This document shows, one piece after another, positions 36,284 to 47,512 of a stretch of DNA of 64,000 bases. Source of the stretch: Acidovorax sp. 69 (GTDB taxonomy: Bacteria; Pseudomonadota; Gammaproteobacteria; Burkholderiales; Burkholderiaceae_C). Position 1 is the first letter of the stretch; each line of letters begins with the position of its first letter. The notes under the pieces are model-generated. The model saw only the letters and a program-made list of their open reading frames with translations. It did no database searches and was not told the origin of the DNA. A program made the translations under genes and the position numbers. The stretch is taken from assembly GCF_002797445.1 (NCBI RefSeq), contig NZ_PGEP01000001.1, positions 3,100,501-3,164,500 on the forward strand, read 5' to 3'.

Positions 36284-36568
36284 ATGCCTCAGTGCGTAGA
36301 GATTTTTCCTGTCGGGGGTCAGCTTGGCGACACTGCTACCGGTGAGGCTGTTTTTACTGCTCACTCTTTTTTGAAGGTTCCCACTCGGTCGGGTGTCTGT
36401 CCTTACGTGTTGCTCTCCAGTGAAGAACATGCTTCTTCTGAGCCTCTCAACCTCGAGCGGGTCGCCGATATGCAAGCCGTCTTTTACGGCTTTCTTCTAG
36501 TCCTTGTCACTGTATGGGGTCTCAAGCAGCTTTTGAATCTTTTCACTGGTGATACCGATAGGGGTTAA
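36284..36568 (+). CDS. Small phage membrane protein
   Basis: 94 residues from ATG 36284, with AAGGTG upstream. The first ~65 residues are polar with a few Cys. The membrane segment MQAVFYGFLLVLVTVWGLKQLL is near the C-terminus. No signal peptide. It sits between the coat and adsorption genes, so it is probably a minor virion or assembly protein, but no family was recognised. Confidence 0.6.
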   Translation: MPQCVEIFPVGGQLGDTATGEAVFTAHSFLKVPTRSGVCPYVLLSSEEHASSEPLNLERVADMQAVFYGFLLVLVTVWGLKQLLNLFTGDTDRG

Positions 36569-36570
36569 AC

Positions 36571-36639
36571 ATGATTCTTCCCATTGAGTACATGATCGCC
36601 GCTGGCTTGTGCTTCATTCTTTTCGTTGCATTCAGGTGA
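36571..36639 (+). CDS. 22-residue hydrophobic phage protein (gpVII/gpIX-like)
   Basis: A 22-codon frame two bases after the preceding stop, reading MILPIEYMIAAG then a hydrophobic LCFILFVAF and Arg. The small virion-tip proteins gpVII and gpIX of filamentous phages are 30-odd-residue single hydrophobic helices lying at this place. The call rests on position and composition. Confidence 0.45.
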   Translation: MILPIEYMIAAGLCFILFVAFR

Positions 36640-36647
36640 GCCAAGCT

Positions 36648-38051
36648 ATGCGCAATATGCCCCTTTTGCGTGCGGCCATGTTCTCCGCTGGCATGCTTCT
36701 TTTGTCTGCAGACTATGCCCACGCGGCGTACGCTTCTGTTGTTCCGCAGGTGCCTGTTTCTGCTATTGGAACTGGTGCTGCGAATGTTGCCCGGATTACG
36801 GGTGGCGTTGTGTCTGCTGGTTACGTCTTTACAACCGGTGTATTGCAGCTCGGTGCCTACAACCTTGGTCAAGTTGTCGTGCCGATAGCCTTTCGCGTTG
36901 CCGCTGGTGTTGCTGTCGCTGGCCTTGCTGGCACAGCATTGCTTACCGGTGTTGCTGCTGGTGTTGCGCTGGGTGCTGCTGCTCCCTATGTCATTGATTG
37001 GATCACGCGTGCTCACTCTGATGGTGTTGCAATGGATCTGTACTATGACGCGCAGACGGACATGCTTCGAAAATCCGCTGTGCCTCCAGCTGGTCATAAC
37101 TACAACGGCATAGATATCAATGCCACCATGATGGCCACTGGAACCAGCTTGGCAGTTGAGATGACCAACATGGCTTCTCATTACCCTTACGCGTGCTACA
37201 CAGCGCCGCACACCTGGGTTCGCATTGCCGATGGTAGTGCTGGTGCGTGCGCTCCTGGTGCAAAGTTGCTCGTGGTGGTGTGTACTGCTACCACTGATTA
37301 TTCATACGAGCCGTGTACAGGCTCTGCTGGCGTTGTGATGGATAGCGGCGTTGCTGTCAGTGGCTCTGATCTAAATGCCTTGTCCACTGTCGCGGTGGAC
37401 CCTCGCATCCTGCCTGCGCTGGGTCAGCCTATCCCTGTTGATCCCACGCCGGTGATGAATCCCCCTGCGCCGGCTGGCAATGATCCGTTGCCCATTGGTC
37501 CCAACTCGCCGGCTGTTCCCACGCTGCCAAGTCAGCCGTTGCGTATTGCCGATGGTGAGCCAATACCGATCCCAAACACGAGCCCTCAGCAATACACACA
37601 GCCTTGGCAAGAGATTGTTGCGGCACCAACTGCCACGGACCCTTATCGCGTTGATGTTCGGCCCATCACAACAATTGTTGACACGCCGACTGCCCCGACT
37701 ACCCCCGTCACAGTTCCCACCCCGGTGACTGGTAACCCCACGCCCGGTACAAACTACCTCACAGATTGCGATAAGTATCCTGGCTCGCTGGGCTGTATGC
37801 CTGTCGGTGCACCCCCGCCAGATGGCACGATACCGACGCAAACGCGCAACATTACTCAGCAGCAAGGCCCATCTTTTGGCGGTGGTGGGTCTTGTCCTGC
37901 CAACCTCAATATCAACGTTGGCGGGCACTCCATTACAGCTCTCAACATGGCTCAGCCTTGCGGCTGGATCGTGAACTACATAAAGCCGATATTGCTGTTG
38001 CTGGCGGCTATCTCTGCGGTGTTCATCGTCGCGCCAAGGTCTGAGGGGTAA
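36648..38051 (+). CDS. TspB/pIII-like adsorption protein
   Basis: 467 residues. A signal peptide covers about 1-26 (ending ADYAHA). The N-terminal third is Ala/Val/Gly-rich. The middle (about 250-400) is a Pro/Thr-rich linker. The end has C-x5-C-type cysteines, the GGHSITALNMAQPCGWIVNYIKP-type segment and a membrane anchor ending IVAPR. This build matches gpIII adsorption proteins and the Neisseria-phage TspB family. The start ATG 36648 follows the small gene. It would bind the host receptor. Confidence 0.7.
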   Translation: MRNMPLLRAAMFSAGMLLLSADYAHAAYASVVPQVPVSAIGTGAANVARITGGVVSAGYVFTTGVLQLGAYNLGQVVVPIAFRVAAGVAVAGLAGTALLTGVAAGVALGAAAPYVIDWITRAHSDGVAMDLYYDAQTDMLRKSAVPPAGHNYNGIDINATMMATGTSLAVEMTNMASHYPYACYTAPHTWVRIADGSAGACAPGAKLLVVVCTATTDYSYEPCTGSAGVVMDSGVAVSGSDLNALSTVAVDPRILPALGQPIPVDPTPVMNPPAPAGNDPLPIGPNSPAVPTLPSQPLRIADGEPIPIPNTSPQQYTQPWQEIVAAPTATDPYRVDVRPITTIVDTPTAPTTPVTVPTPVTGNPTPGTNYLTDCDKYPGSLGCMPVGAPPPDGTIPTQTRNITQQQGPSFGGGGSCPANLNINVGGHSITALNMAQPCGWIVNYIKPILLLLAAISAVFIVAPRSEG

Positions 38052-38054
38052 GCC

Positions 38055-38339
38055 ATGGGATTTGCACAGCTCATCATGGCGATGGTGTCCCCCATCATTG
38101 CCCGTATCTTCGTTACGCTGGGTCTTTCTCTGGTCAGTTTTGTGGGCATGGATTTGCTCATGGATCAGGTCATTGCCACCGCTCAAAACGCATGGGGTGG
38201 CCTGCCTGCAGGCATCCTGCAACTGGCTGGCCTCGCTGGTGTTGGACAGGCCCTGTCGATCATCTTCGGGGCCATCATGACCCGCGTGTTGATTTGGAAC
38301 CTTAGTAAGACGACGCGCATCTTGAGTTCTAACTCATGA
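38055..38339 (+). CDS. DUF2523 minor coat protein (pVI-like)
   Basis: 94 residues with two or three hydrophobic segments (ARIFVTLGLSLVSFVGMD and AGILQLAGLAGVGQALSIIFGAIM). Size, hydropathy and place between the adsorption and Zot genes fit DUF2523 proteins, which take the gpVI role at the virion end. It overlaps zot by four bases. Confidence 0.8.
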   Translation: MGFAQLIMAMVSPIIARIFVTLGLSLVSFVGMDLLMDQVIATAQNAWGGLPAGILQLAGLAGVGQALSIIFGAIMTRVLIWNLSKTTRILSSNS

Positions 38340-39454
38340 TCACGCTGATAACCGGCACTCCTGGCGCTGGGAAAACGCTGTATTGCATCGCCAAGCTACT
38401 GCTTGACCTAGTCGGCTCGGTCGTCAAAAGCACTGATGAAAACGGCCAGCAAAAAGAGACACAGCGCCGCATCTGCACCAACATTCCCCGCCTCCTAATT
38501 GAACACGAGCTGATTGACGGCGATGAGGAACACGGCCTGCGCGGCTGGCATAAGTGGTGCAAGCCCGGTGATGTGATCGTTCCCGATGAGGTGCAGCGTT
38601 ACTGGCCCCCACGCCCCAACGGCTCCAAGGTTCCGGATGACATAAGTGCTCTTGAGACGCACCGACACAAGGGAGTCGACTTCATCATCATCACGCAGCA
38701 TCCTATGCTGCTGGATCGCAACGTCCTTGCCCTTGTTGGTCGCCATTTGCACGTGCGCCGCTTCGGTGGCCTCGGTGCTTCTATCGTCTATGAGTGGGAC
38801 CACTGCAGCCGGTCTCTCATGTACAGCAAGGCCCTAAAAAAGAGCCCTTTCCGATATGACAAGAGTGTGTTCAAGCTCTATATGTCGAGCGAGTTGCACA
38901 CCAAGCCAAAAACAAGTATCCCGCCGCTGGCGTATGTCGTGATTGCAGCTATTGCCGCTGCCCTTTATTTCGTTCCATCGATCGTTAGTCGGATTTCGTC
39001 CAAGGGCGATAAGACTGCCGCTGATGCCAGTAAGGCTGGCCCGCATGCGCCCTCGGTGTCTGCGCCTTCGTCTCCTGCAGCGCCTTCTCCTGCTTCCCCT
39101 GCGGTCCCTGGCACTGGCTTTAAGCCCATGACTAGCAATGGCCCCGGCCAGCGTGGCCAGTCTTATGACAGCACCATGTTTATTCCCGTGGTCAGCTACG
39201 AACCTCGTAGTGCTCCTGCGTATGACCACCTGCGCGAAGTCGTCACCATGCCTCGCATCGTTGGCCGTGTTTGTCCGGATGCTGAGCCATGCTACTGCAT
39301 GACCCAGCAGCGCACCGCTGTTCCTGCAGACCTGTGCGATGAATGGGACGATTGGCGTCGGCGGCGTTTTGATCCCTTCAAGCCGGATGGGGGAACGCTC
39401 TTGGCCTCAGATCAACGATCCTCGGTTTCTGAAGCCCAGCTCTCTGCTCATTGA
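38336..39454 (+). CDS. zot: Zot domain assembly ATPase (pI type)
   Basis: 372 residues. Walker A is GTPGAGKT (7-14) and Walker B is VIVPDEVQRYWPP. The segment HRHKGVDFIIITQHP is conserved in the Zot family. A membrane helix (YVVIAAIAAALYFV) at about 200 separates the ATPase from a periplasmic Pro/Ser-rich domain with Cys pairs. It drives phage assembly and export through the inner membrane. The name comes from the Vibrio toxin; nothing here indicates a toxin role. Confidence 0.88.
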   Translation: MITLITGTPGAGKTLYCIAKLLLDLVGSVVKSTDENGQQKETQRRICTNIPRLLIEHELIDGDEEHGLRGWHKWCKPGDVIVPDEVQRYWPPRPNGSKVPDDISALETHRHKGVDFIIITQHPMLLDRNVLALVGRHLHVRRFGGLGASIVYEWDHCSRSLMYSKALKKSPFRYDKSVFKLYMSSELHTKPKTSIPPLAYVVIAAIAAALYFVPSIVSRISSKGDKTAADASKAGPHAPSVSAPSSPAAPSPASPAVPGTGFKPMTSNGPGQRGQSYDSTMFIPVVSYEPRSAPAYDHLREVVTMPRIVGRVCPDAEPCYCMTQQRTAVPADLCDEWDDWRRRRFDPFKPDGGTLLASDQRSSVSEAQLSAH

Positions 39455-39686
39455 CCATCTGAGAGACACACGGGGACCCGAACCGGAGACCTTGTGTCGC
39501 AGGTTTGGGGCGGGGGTATGGGGCCGCAGGGCACCATGTAGGACCATCGCGCAACCCTTGCCCTATGCGAAGGCCCCTTGCATAACGCACTGACAAGGCC
39601 CTGATTTCTTGCACTAAACGTGGCCGCCATTTCCAGCTTTTACCAATTGGTAAAACGTCTAAATTCTTCCAAAAAGGAGGGGGAAA
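39455..39686. other. Phage intergenic region with nested inverted repeats (candidate origin/packaging signal)
   Basis: 232 bp without a gene. GACACA (39465) pairs with TGTGTC (39493). GGGGCC (39520) and AGGGCA (39528) pair with TGCCCT (39559) and GGCCCC (39572) as a nested hairpin. TATGCGAAGG/CCTTGCATA gives another. Filamentous phages keep origins and the packaging hairpin in such a region between the assembly and replication genes. The assignment is by position and structure only. Confidence 0.5.
39638..39655. promoter_or_regulatory. Perfect 18-bp palindrome upstream of the recombinase gene
   Basis: TTTTACCAATTGGTAAAA is its own reverse complement. It lies 31 bp before the recombinase ATG. 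It could be an operator for the recombinase or a recombinase binding site. Confidence 0.55.
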
Positions 39687-40283
39687 ATGGCTTCTATTGG
39701 GTACGCAAGAGTTTCAACAAAAGACCAAGAAACGCATCTTCAAATTGATGCACTTGCAAAGGCCGGGGTGATCGATGTGCGGCAGGAAAAGGGGAGTTCT
39801 GTCGGTCCTCGGCCGGAGCTGCAGCGGCTGCTAGCATCACTCAAGCCGGGTGATGTGCTGGTCGTCTACAAGATGGACCGTATTGCAAGATCGCTCAAGG
39901 ATTTGCTAAGCATCCTGGACCAGATAAAGGCATCTGGCGCGGCCATTCGTTCTTTGACTGAACCGTTAGATACGGCCTCACCGCTTGGCACGTTCATGAT
40001 TCAGATTCTTGGCGCAGTCGCCCAGCTCGAACGCTCCATCATCAGAGAACGCACTGTTGCTGGGCAGGTATCAGCCATCAAGCGTGGCGTGATATTTGGC
40101 CGCCCTAAGCTACTTACACCGGAACGCGAGGCAGAAGTGTTGGCAATGGTCGATGGGGGAGCAACTCAGTCAGCCACTGCCCGCCATTTCGGCGTGTCCT
40201 TGATCGTTGTTCGACGCCTATTGGCTGAGCGCAAGGGGCAAAAAAATACCGGGCTATACCCGGTGCTGCGTGACTATCTTTAG
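39687..40283 (+). CDS. Small serine recombinase (resolvase/invertase family), probable phage integrase
   Basis: 198 residues. Catalytic Ser10 is in GYARVSTKDQ. The conserved Arg cluster is in VVYKMDRIARSLKDLL and LERSIIRERT. A C-terminal helix-turn-helix (QSATARHFGVSLIVVRRLL) follows. A strong ribosome-binding site, AAGGAGGGGG, precedes ATG 39687. It is the last phage gene, 22 bp from the right attachment core, and the only recombinase present, so it most likely integrates and excises the phage. Its 3' end contains a terminator reading the other way. Confidence 0.85.
   Translation: MASIGYARVSTKDQETHLQIDALAKAGVIDVRQEKGSSVGPRPELQRLLASLKPGDVLVVYKMDRIARSLKDLLSILDQIKASGAAIRSLTEPLDTASPLGTFMIQILGAVAQLERSIIRERTVAGQVSAIKRGVIFGRPKLLTPEREAEVLAMVDGGATQSATARHFGVSLIVVRRLLAERKGQKNTGLYPVLRDYL
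40240..40264 (-). terminator. Minus-strand intrinsic terminator at the right phage end
   Basis: On the minus strand ACCGGG-TATAG-CCCGGT forms a perfect stem, followed by A and T7. In the lysogen it stops transcription coming from the yhbY side (the detached rlmE leader). In the circular phage it lies just downstream of the repressor gene. Confidence 0.8.
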
Positions 40284-40316
40284 CTTTTTCTCGCTGTCGG
40301 AAGTGTTGACTTTCAT
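40254..40316 (-). pseudogene. Detached native start of rlmE (orphan 20-codon leader frame)
   Basis: On the minus strand GGAAG lies upstream of ATGAAAGTCAA, the same eleven bases that start intact rlmE at 32525. After the core the frame runs into phage sequence and stops at TAG (40256-40254) inside the terminator hairpin. It appears to be the original host rlmE start region, separated from the gene body by phage insertion. Confidence 0.7.
40306..40316. repeat. Right attachment core (yhbY side)
   Basis: TTGACTTTCAT, identical to 32515-32525. To its right lies host sequence with the rlmE ribosome-binding site and then yhbY; to its left lies the phage recombinase end. Confidence 0.8.
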
Positions 40317-40349
40317 TACTTTTTTCTTCCTGCCTCGATAATACGGCCC

Positions 40350-40823
40350 ATGCCCCAAATTCAACTGACTCCCGCAGAGCGCCGGGAACAACGCGCCAAT
40401 GCCCATCACCTGGACCCCGTGGTCCTGATCGGTGGCGATGGCCTCACTCCTGCCGTCCAAAAGGAGATCGACGCCGCGCTGAACGCCCACGGACTGATCA
40501 AAGTGCGTGTTTTCAATGACGACCGCACCGCCCGCGAGCTGATGTACCAACAGCTCACGGCCGATCTCAATGCCGCCCCCATCCAGCACATTGGCAAGCT
40601 GCTGGTACTGTGGCGCCCTCAGCCACCGAAGGAGCGCGCGGTCAATGACGACCGTATGCCTGGTCCCCGTGATGTCAAAGTGCTCAAGTACAGCAAGCGC
40701 GGCGGCCAACGCCCCGAGATCAAGCAATTGCGCGTACTTGGCAACCAGCGCCTCACCCCGGGTGGCCAGATCAAGCGCGCAAAACCCAAGCAAAAATCCA
40801 TCAAAAAGCGCCAGGCAGACTAA
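40350..40823 (+). CDS. yhbY: YhbY family (CRM domain) RNA-binding protein
   Basis: 157 residues. The CRM domain occupies about 1-100, with LTPAERREQRANAHHLDPVVLIG, LIKVRVFND and GKLLVLWRP. A basic tail rich in Lys/Arg follows. The protein associates with the pre-50S ribosomal subunit. It is the usual divergent neighbour of rlmE, which is now 7.8 kb away because of the prophage. Only 33 bp remain between the phage core and its ATG, so its promoter may also be affected. Confidence 0.9.
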   Translation: MPQIQLTPAERREQRANAHHLDPVVLIGGDGLTPAVQKEIDAALNAHGLIKVRVFNDDRTARELMYQQLTADLNAAPIQHIGKLLVLWRPQPPKERAVNDDRMPGPRDVKVLKYSKRGGQRPEIKQLRVLGNQRLTPGGQIKRAKPKQKSIKKRQAD

Positions 40824-41581
40824 TGAACGCTACGGCAGCACCCGCCCTTACGGCCCGCGCACGCCACATCATCTGCATGAAATGGGGCACGAAATACGGC
40901 CCCGAATATGTCAACCGGCTTTATGCCATGGTGCGCAGACACCTGAATGGAGATTTCCATTTCACCTGCCTGACCGACGACAGTGCCGGTATTCGCAGTG
41001 AAGTGCAGTGTCTGCCCATTCCGGCGCTGGACCTACCCCCTGGTATCCCGGAACGGGGCTGGACCAAGCTGGTGACGTTCAGTGCCGACCTGCACGGCCT
41101 TCGAGGAACCGCCCTTTTTCTGGATGTGGATGTGGTTATCACCGGAAGCCTCGATGAATTTTTCACACAGGCCGGCGAGTTTCTCATCATCCATGACTAC
41201 AAGCGCCCTTGGCGTATTACAGGTAATTCATCGGTCTATCGTTTCGAACTCGGCGCTCACCCCGATGTGCTGGCGCATTTTCGTGGGCATTTCGCCGAGA
41301 TACGCGAGCAATTCCGCAATGAGCAGGCCTATCTGTCCGACTTCCTGCACAAACAGGGCAAATTGCAATACTGGCCGGCGACATGGTGCCCTAGCTTCAA
41401 GTACCACGGCATCCCCACCTGGCCCACGAACTACTGGCGTGCGCCCTTTGTACCGCCTGGCGCTCGCATCGTGATCTTTCATGGTGAATGCAATCCACCC
41501 GATGCGCTGGCAGGTCGACGCAATCGCCGGTTTCGCTATATCCGCCCCGCAAAATGGGTGGCTGAACATTGGCACGAATAA
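40823..41581 (+). CDS. Glycosyltransferase-like protein
   Basis: 252 residues. TALFLDVDVVITGSLDEFF is a DxD-type nucleotide-sugar site. RITGNSSVYRFELG and a C-terminal IFHGECNP resemble GT8-like transferases. No signal peptide. The start overlaps the yhbY stop by one base. The acceptor is unknown. Confidence 0.65.
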   Translation: MNATAAPALTARARHIICMKWGTKYGPEYVNRLYAMVRRHLNGDFHFTCLTDDSAGIRSEVQCLPIPALDLPPGIPERGWTKLVTFSADLHGLRGTALFLDVDVVITGSLDEFFTQAGEFLIIHDYKRPWRITGNSSVYRFELGAHPDVLAHFRGHFAEIREQFRNEQAYLSDFLHKQGKLQYWPATWCPSFKYHGIPTWPTNYWRAPFVPPGARIVIFHGECNPPDALAGRRNRRFRYIRPAKWVAEHWHE

Positions 41582-41677
41582 GCGAGCGCGAAGTCTTTTT
41601 TTGATGGGACGAAGACTAGCGCCAGACTGTGTGCAGCCTGCCTTTTCAAAGACGGCTCTCACGGCTGGCTGACTAGC

Positions 41678-42142
41678 TCAAGCGTCCACTGATGCGACCG
41701 CGACACCAGCGGTCACATTGTGGTGGCGAAGTGTTTGCCAAAACACGGCCAGAGCACAGCACCATTGCAGCGCATACATCACCGTACCCACGCTGTGCCA
41801 CAGTCGCAGGTCCTGCCGAGCCACGATGCGCGGCGCAACGCCAAACTGGTTGAGCAATGCCAGCAACAGGCCCCCCAGTATAAAAAGCATAGCAGCCTGT
41901 GCCCATGGATATTGCGCCACAGCATTTCTGGGCCTGGACAATGCCAACAACACCAAGCAACAGACCACCGCAACCCAGGTCTGCGCAGCAAACAACTTGG
42001 CCGCCATATTGCCGGCCAGCGACGGGGACGGCAGGTTCGCAAACAACATGGGCACCACCAAAAATCCGATGGTACTCAGACTGCCCCACCACAGGGCAGC
42101 AACCACAACAGGAAGGCGTTGACGCATAGCTTGTTGCATCAC
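41678..42142 (-). CDS. DUF4149 membrane protein
   Basis: 154 residues with four hydrophobic segments. The first (LPVVVAALWWGSLSTIGFLVVPMLF) resembles the DUF4149/TMEM205-like family. It follows greA by six bases in the same operon. Function unknown. A repeat-like AT stretch (41876-41934) lies inside the gene. Confidence 0.75.
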   Translation of the reverse strand: MMQQAMRQRLPVVVAALWWGSLSTIGFLVVPMLFANLPSPSLAGNMAAKLFAAQTWVAVVCCLVLLALSRPRNAVAQYPWAQAAMLFILGGLLLALLNQFGVAPRIVARQDLRLWHSVGTVMYALQWCCALAVFWQTLRHHNVTAGVAVASVDA

Positions 42143-42148
42143 TTGCTC

Positions 42149-42625
42149 TTAACGGTAGCTAACCCCCACCACCTCATAGCGGCGGACACCACCCGGCGCC
42201 TGCACTTCCGCCGTGTCACCCGTCTCCTTGCCGATCAAGGCACGCGCGATGGGGCTGGAAATATTGATCAGACCTTGCTTGAGGTCAGCCTCGTCTTCAC
42301 CCACGATCTGGTACTTCACGGTATCGCCTGACTCTTCATCTTCCAGCTCCACCGTGGCGCCAAAAACGACCTTGCCACCACCGTCCACGCCGCTCGGATC
42401 AATGACCTGAGCCACGGAAAGCTTGCCCTCGATCTCCTGGATACGTCCCTCGATGAACCCCTGGCGATCCTTGGCTGCGTCATAGTCGGCGTTCTCGCTC
42501 AGATCGCCTTGCGCGCGCGCTTCAGCGATTGCCGTGATCACGGCGGGGCGCTCCACGGTCTTGAGGCGGTGCAACTCTTCCTTGAGTTTCTCAGCACCGC
42601 GTTTGGTAATCGGAATGGTGGCCAT
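42149..42625 (-). CDS. greA: Transcription elongation factor GreA
   Basis: 158 residues, the full GreA length. The N-terminal coiled coil contains [27 protein letters not shown], including the acidic tip (D-x2-E) that stimulates transcript cleavage by RNA polymerase. The C-terminal FKBP-like domain has [17 protein letters not shown] use ATG 42625 (MATIPITK). A terminator separates it from carB upstream. Confidence 0.97.
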   Translation of the reverse strand: MATIPITKRGAEKLKEELHRLKTVERPAVITAIAEARAQGDLSENADYDAAKDRQGFIEGRIQEIEGKLSVAQVIDPSGVDGGGKVVFGATVELEDEESGDTVKYQIVGEDEADLKQGLINISSPIARALIGKETGDTAEVQAPGGVRRYEVVGVSYR

Positions 42626-42732
42626 TTTGTTGAGTCTCCACAAATCAAAACGGTGAAAGCGCAAAGCACTTCCACCGGTCAGTTACCACATCGCACCCAG
42701 AAAATTTCAGTGTGTGCAAATGGCAAATCTAC

Positions 42733-42766
42733 AAAAGGAAACCGCCGCACGTTGCCGCGCGGCGGT
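42733..42766 (-). terminator. Intrinsic terminator between carB and greA
   Basis: On the minus strand ACCGCCGC pairs perfectly with GCGGCGGT around a ten-base loop, followed by TTCCTTTT. It ends carAB transcription. Confidence 0.75.
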
Positions 42767-42804
42767 GTCTGGTCAAGGGCAGATTATGCCGCTTTTACCG
42801 GGGC

Positions 42805-46070
<3,266 letters not shown>

Positions 46071-46071
<1 letters not shown>

Positions 46072-47234
46072 TACTTCTTCTCCATCAGCGCGGTAAAGCG
46101 GTCAAACAGGTAGGCGATATCGTGCGGGCCGGGCGATGCCTCGGGGTGGCCCTGGAAGCAGAATGCGGGCTTGTCGGTGCGCGCAAGGCCCTGCAGCGTG
46201 CCATCAAACAGGCTGATGTGCGTGGGGCGCAGCGTGGCAGGCAACGAATCCATCTCGACGGCAAAACCATGGTTCTGGCTGGTAATGCTGACGCGGCCGT
46301 TGTCCAGGTCTTTGACCGGATGGTTGGCGCCGTGGTGGCTGTTGTCCATCTTGAAGGTCTTGGCGCCCGATGCCAGAGCCATAATCTGATGACCCAGGCA
46401 AATACCGAATGTGGGTACGCCGCTGTCGATGATCTGCTGCGTGGCCGCGATGGCGTAGTCGCAGGGCGCCGGGTCACCGGGGCCGTTCGACAGGAAGACT
46501 CCATCGGGCTTCATGGCCAACACCTCGGCCGCAGGCGTCTGCGCGGGCACCACGGTGACCTTGCAGCCACGCTCGGCCAGCATGCGCAGAATGTTCTTCT
46601 TCACGCCAAAGTCGTAGGCCACCACATGGAACCTGGGCGCAGCCAGCTCACCGTAGCCCGAGCCCAACTTCCACTCGGTCTGCGTCCACTCGTAGCTTGA
46701 CGCCGTGGTCACGACCTTGGCCAGATCCAGCCCCGCCATGTTGGGGGCGGCCTTGGCCTTGGCGATGGCTTCATCGACGAGCCCCTGCGTGACAACCTGC
46801 CCTGCGGCCAGGCCCACGATGACGCCATTCTGGGCACCTTGGGTGCGCAGCAGGCGGGTCAGTTTGCGGGTATCGATGTTGGCAATGGCAACGGTCTTTT
46901 CGCGCACGAGGTACTGCGAAAGTGTTTCCGTCAGACGGAAGTTGCTGGCCAAAAGAGGCAGATCTTTGATGATCAGGCCGGCGGCATGGATCTTGTCGGC
47001 TTCGATGTCATCCGCATTGACGCCGTAGTTGCCGATGTGCGGATACGTGAGCGTCACGATCTGCTGGCAATAGCTGGGGTCGGTGAGGATTTCCTGGTAG
47101 CCGGTGATGGCGGTGTTGAACACCACTTCGCCGACCGTGGTGCCGGTAGCACCAATCGAATTACCGATAAAGACCGTGCCGTCTGCGAGCGCCAGGATGG
47201 CGGGCGGGAAATTTCCCTGTAGAGACAAAAGCAC
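46071..47234 (-). CDS. carA: Carbamoyl-phosphate synthase small subunit
   Basis: 387 residues. The C-terminal class I glutaminase domain has the nucleophile Cys in [13 protein letters not shown] and the catalytic His/Glu in [10 protein letters not shown]. It supplies ammonia to CarB. The intergenic region upstream contains a -10-like TATAAT and strong inverted repeats that could form a regulatory leader. Confidence 0.97.
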
Positions 47235-47255
47235 TGGATTCTCCGGATGGTTACG

Positions 47256-47368
47256 GTCGCCCGGCGCCTGCAGTCCACTCGCGCGCGAGTGCCAGTGGCT
47301 GCTCTCAGATAGGTTGTTGCTTTGGGTGCGGTCGGGCGACGCTGTTGCGAGAAAAGCCCCCGATTATA
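47256..47368 (-). promoter_or_regulatory. carA promoter and structured leader candidate
   Basis: On the minus strand TATAAT (47368-47363) is a good -10, though no -35 is evident. The following leader holds CACTCGCGCGCGAGTG (47291-47276), a perfect palindrome. CGGGCGAC/GTCGCCCG at 47340-47333 and 47263-47256 can also pair and enclose it. No T run follows, so a classic attenuator is not shown. Confidence 0.4.
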
Positions 47369-47512
47369 CCCTTGCCCGTCAGCCGGCCCGCGATGCACGT
47401 ACTGCATAACCCTGATAGCAAGGCCCATGACCCACAGGGACTCCAGTGCAAGCCGCTGCGACTGCGGTCAGGCCGCCACCGCGAATTCAAAATGCAGCAC
47501 CAACCCTTGCGC

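Larger units (their letters stand above)
32515..40316. mobile_element. Complete inovirus (filamentous phage) prophage integrated at the rlmE start codon
   Basis: The element runs between two copies of TTGACTTTCAT and is 7,791 bp long when one copy is counted. Gene order is the filamentous-phage plan: regulator, small early genes, gpII-type replication protein, ssDNA-binding protein, coat proteins, adsorption protein, DUF2523 (pVI-like), Zot (pI), non-coding region, recombinase. All modules appear intact. A small serine recombinase, not XerCD/dif, is the likely integrase. No secretin gene is present, so host secretins would be needed for release, as in several known inoviruses. Confidence 0.9.

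Noticed and set aside
38336..39454. Zot as a toxin gene
   Set aside because: Zot is the inovirus assembly ATPase. Nothing in the C-terminal part points to the toxin peptide of Vibrio.
32515..40316. Integration at a dif site by XerCD
   Set aside because: No dif-like 28-bp site was seen at either end; the repeats coincide with the rlmE start and a serine recombinase is encoded at the end.
40306..40344. TTGACT and TAATAC as a sigma-70 promoter for yhbY
   Set aside because: The spacing of 27 bp is too long; no convincing alternative -35 was found.
41582..41677. Terminator in the T7 stretch after the glycosyltransferase gene
   Set aside because: AGTCT and AGACT pair around the T run instead of before it, so the structure is not a standard terminator.
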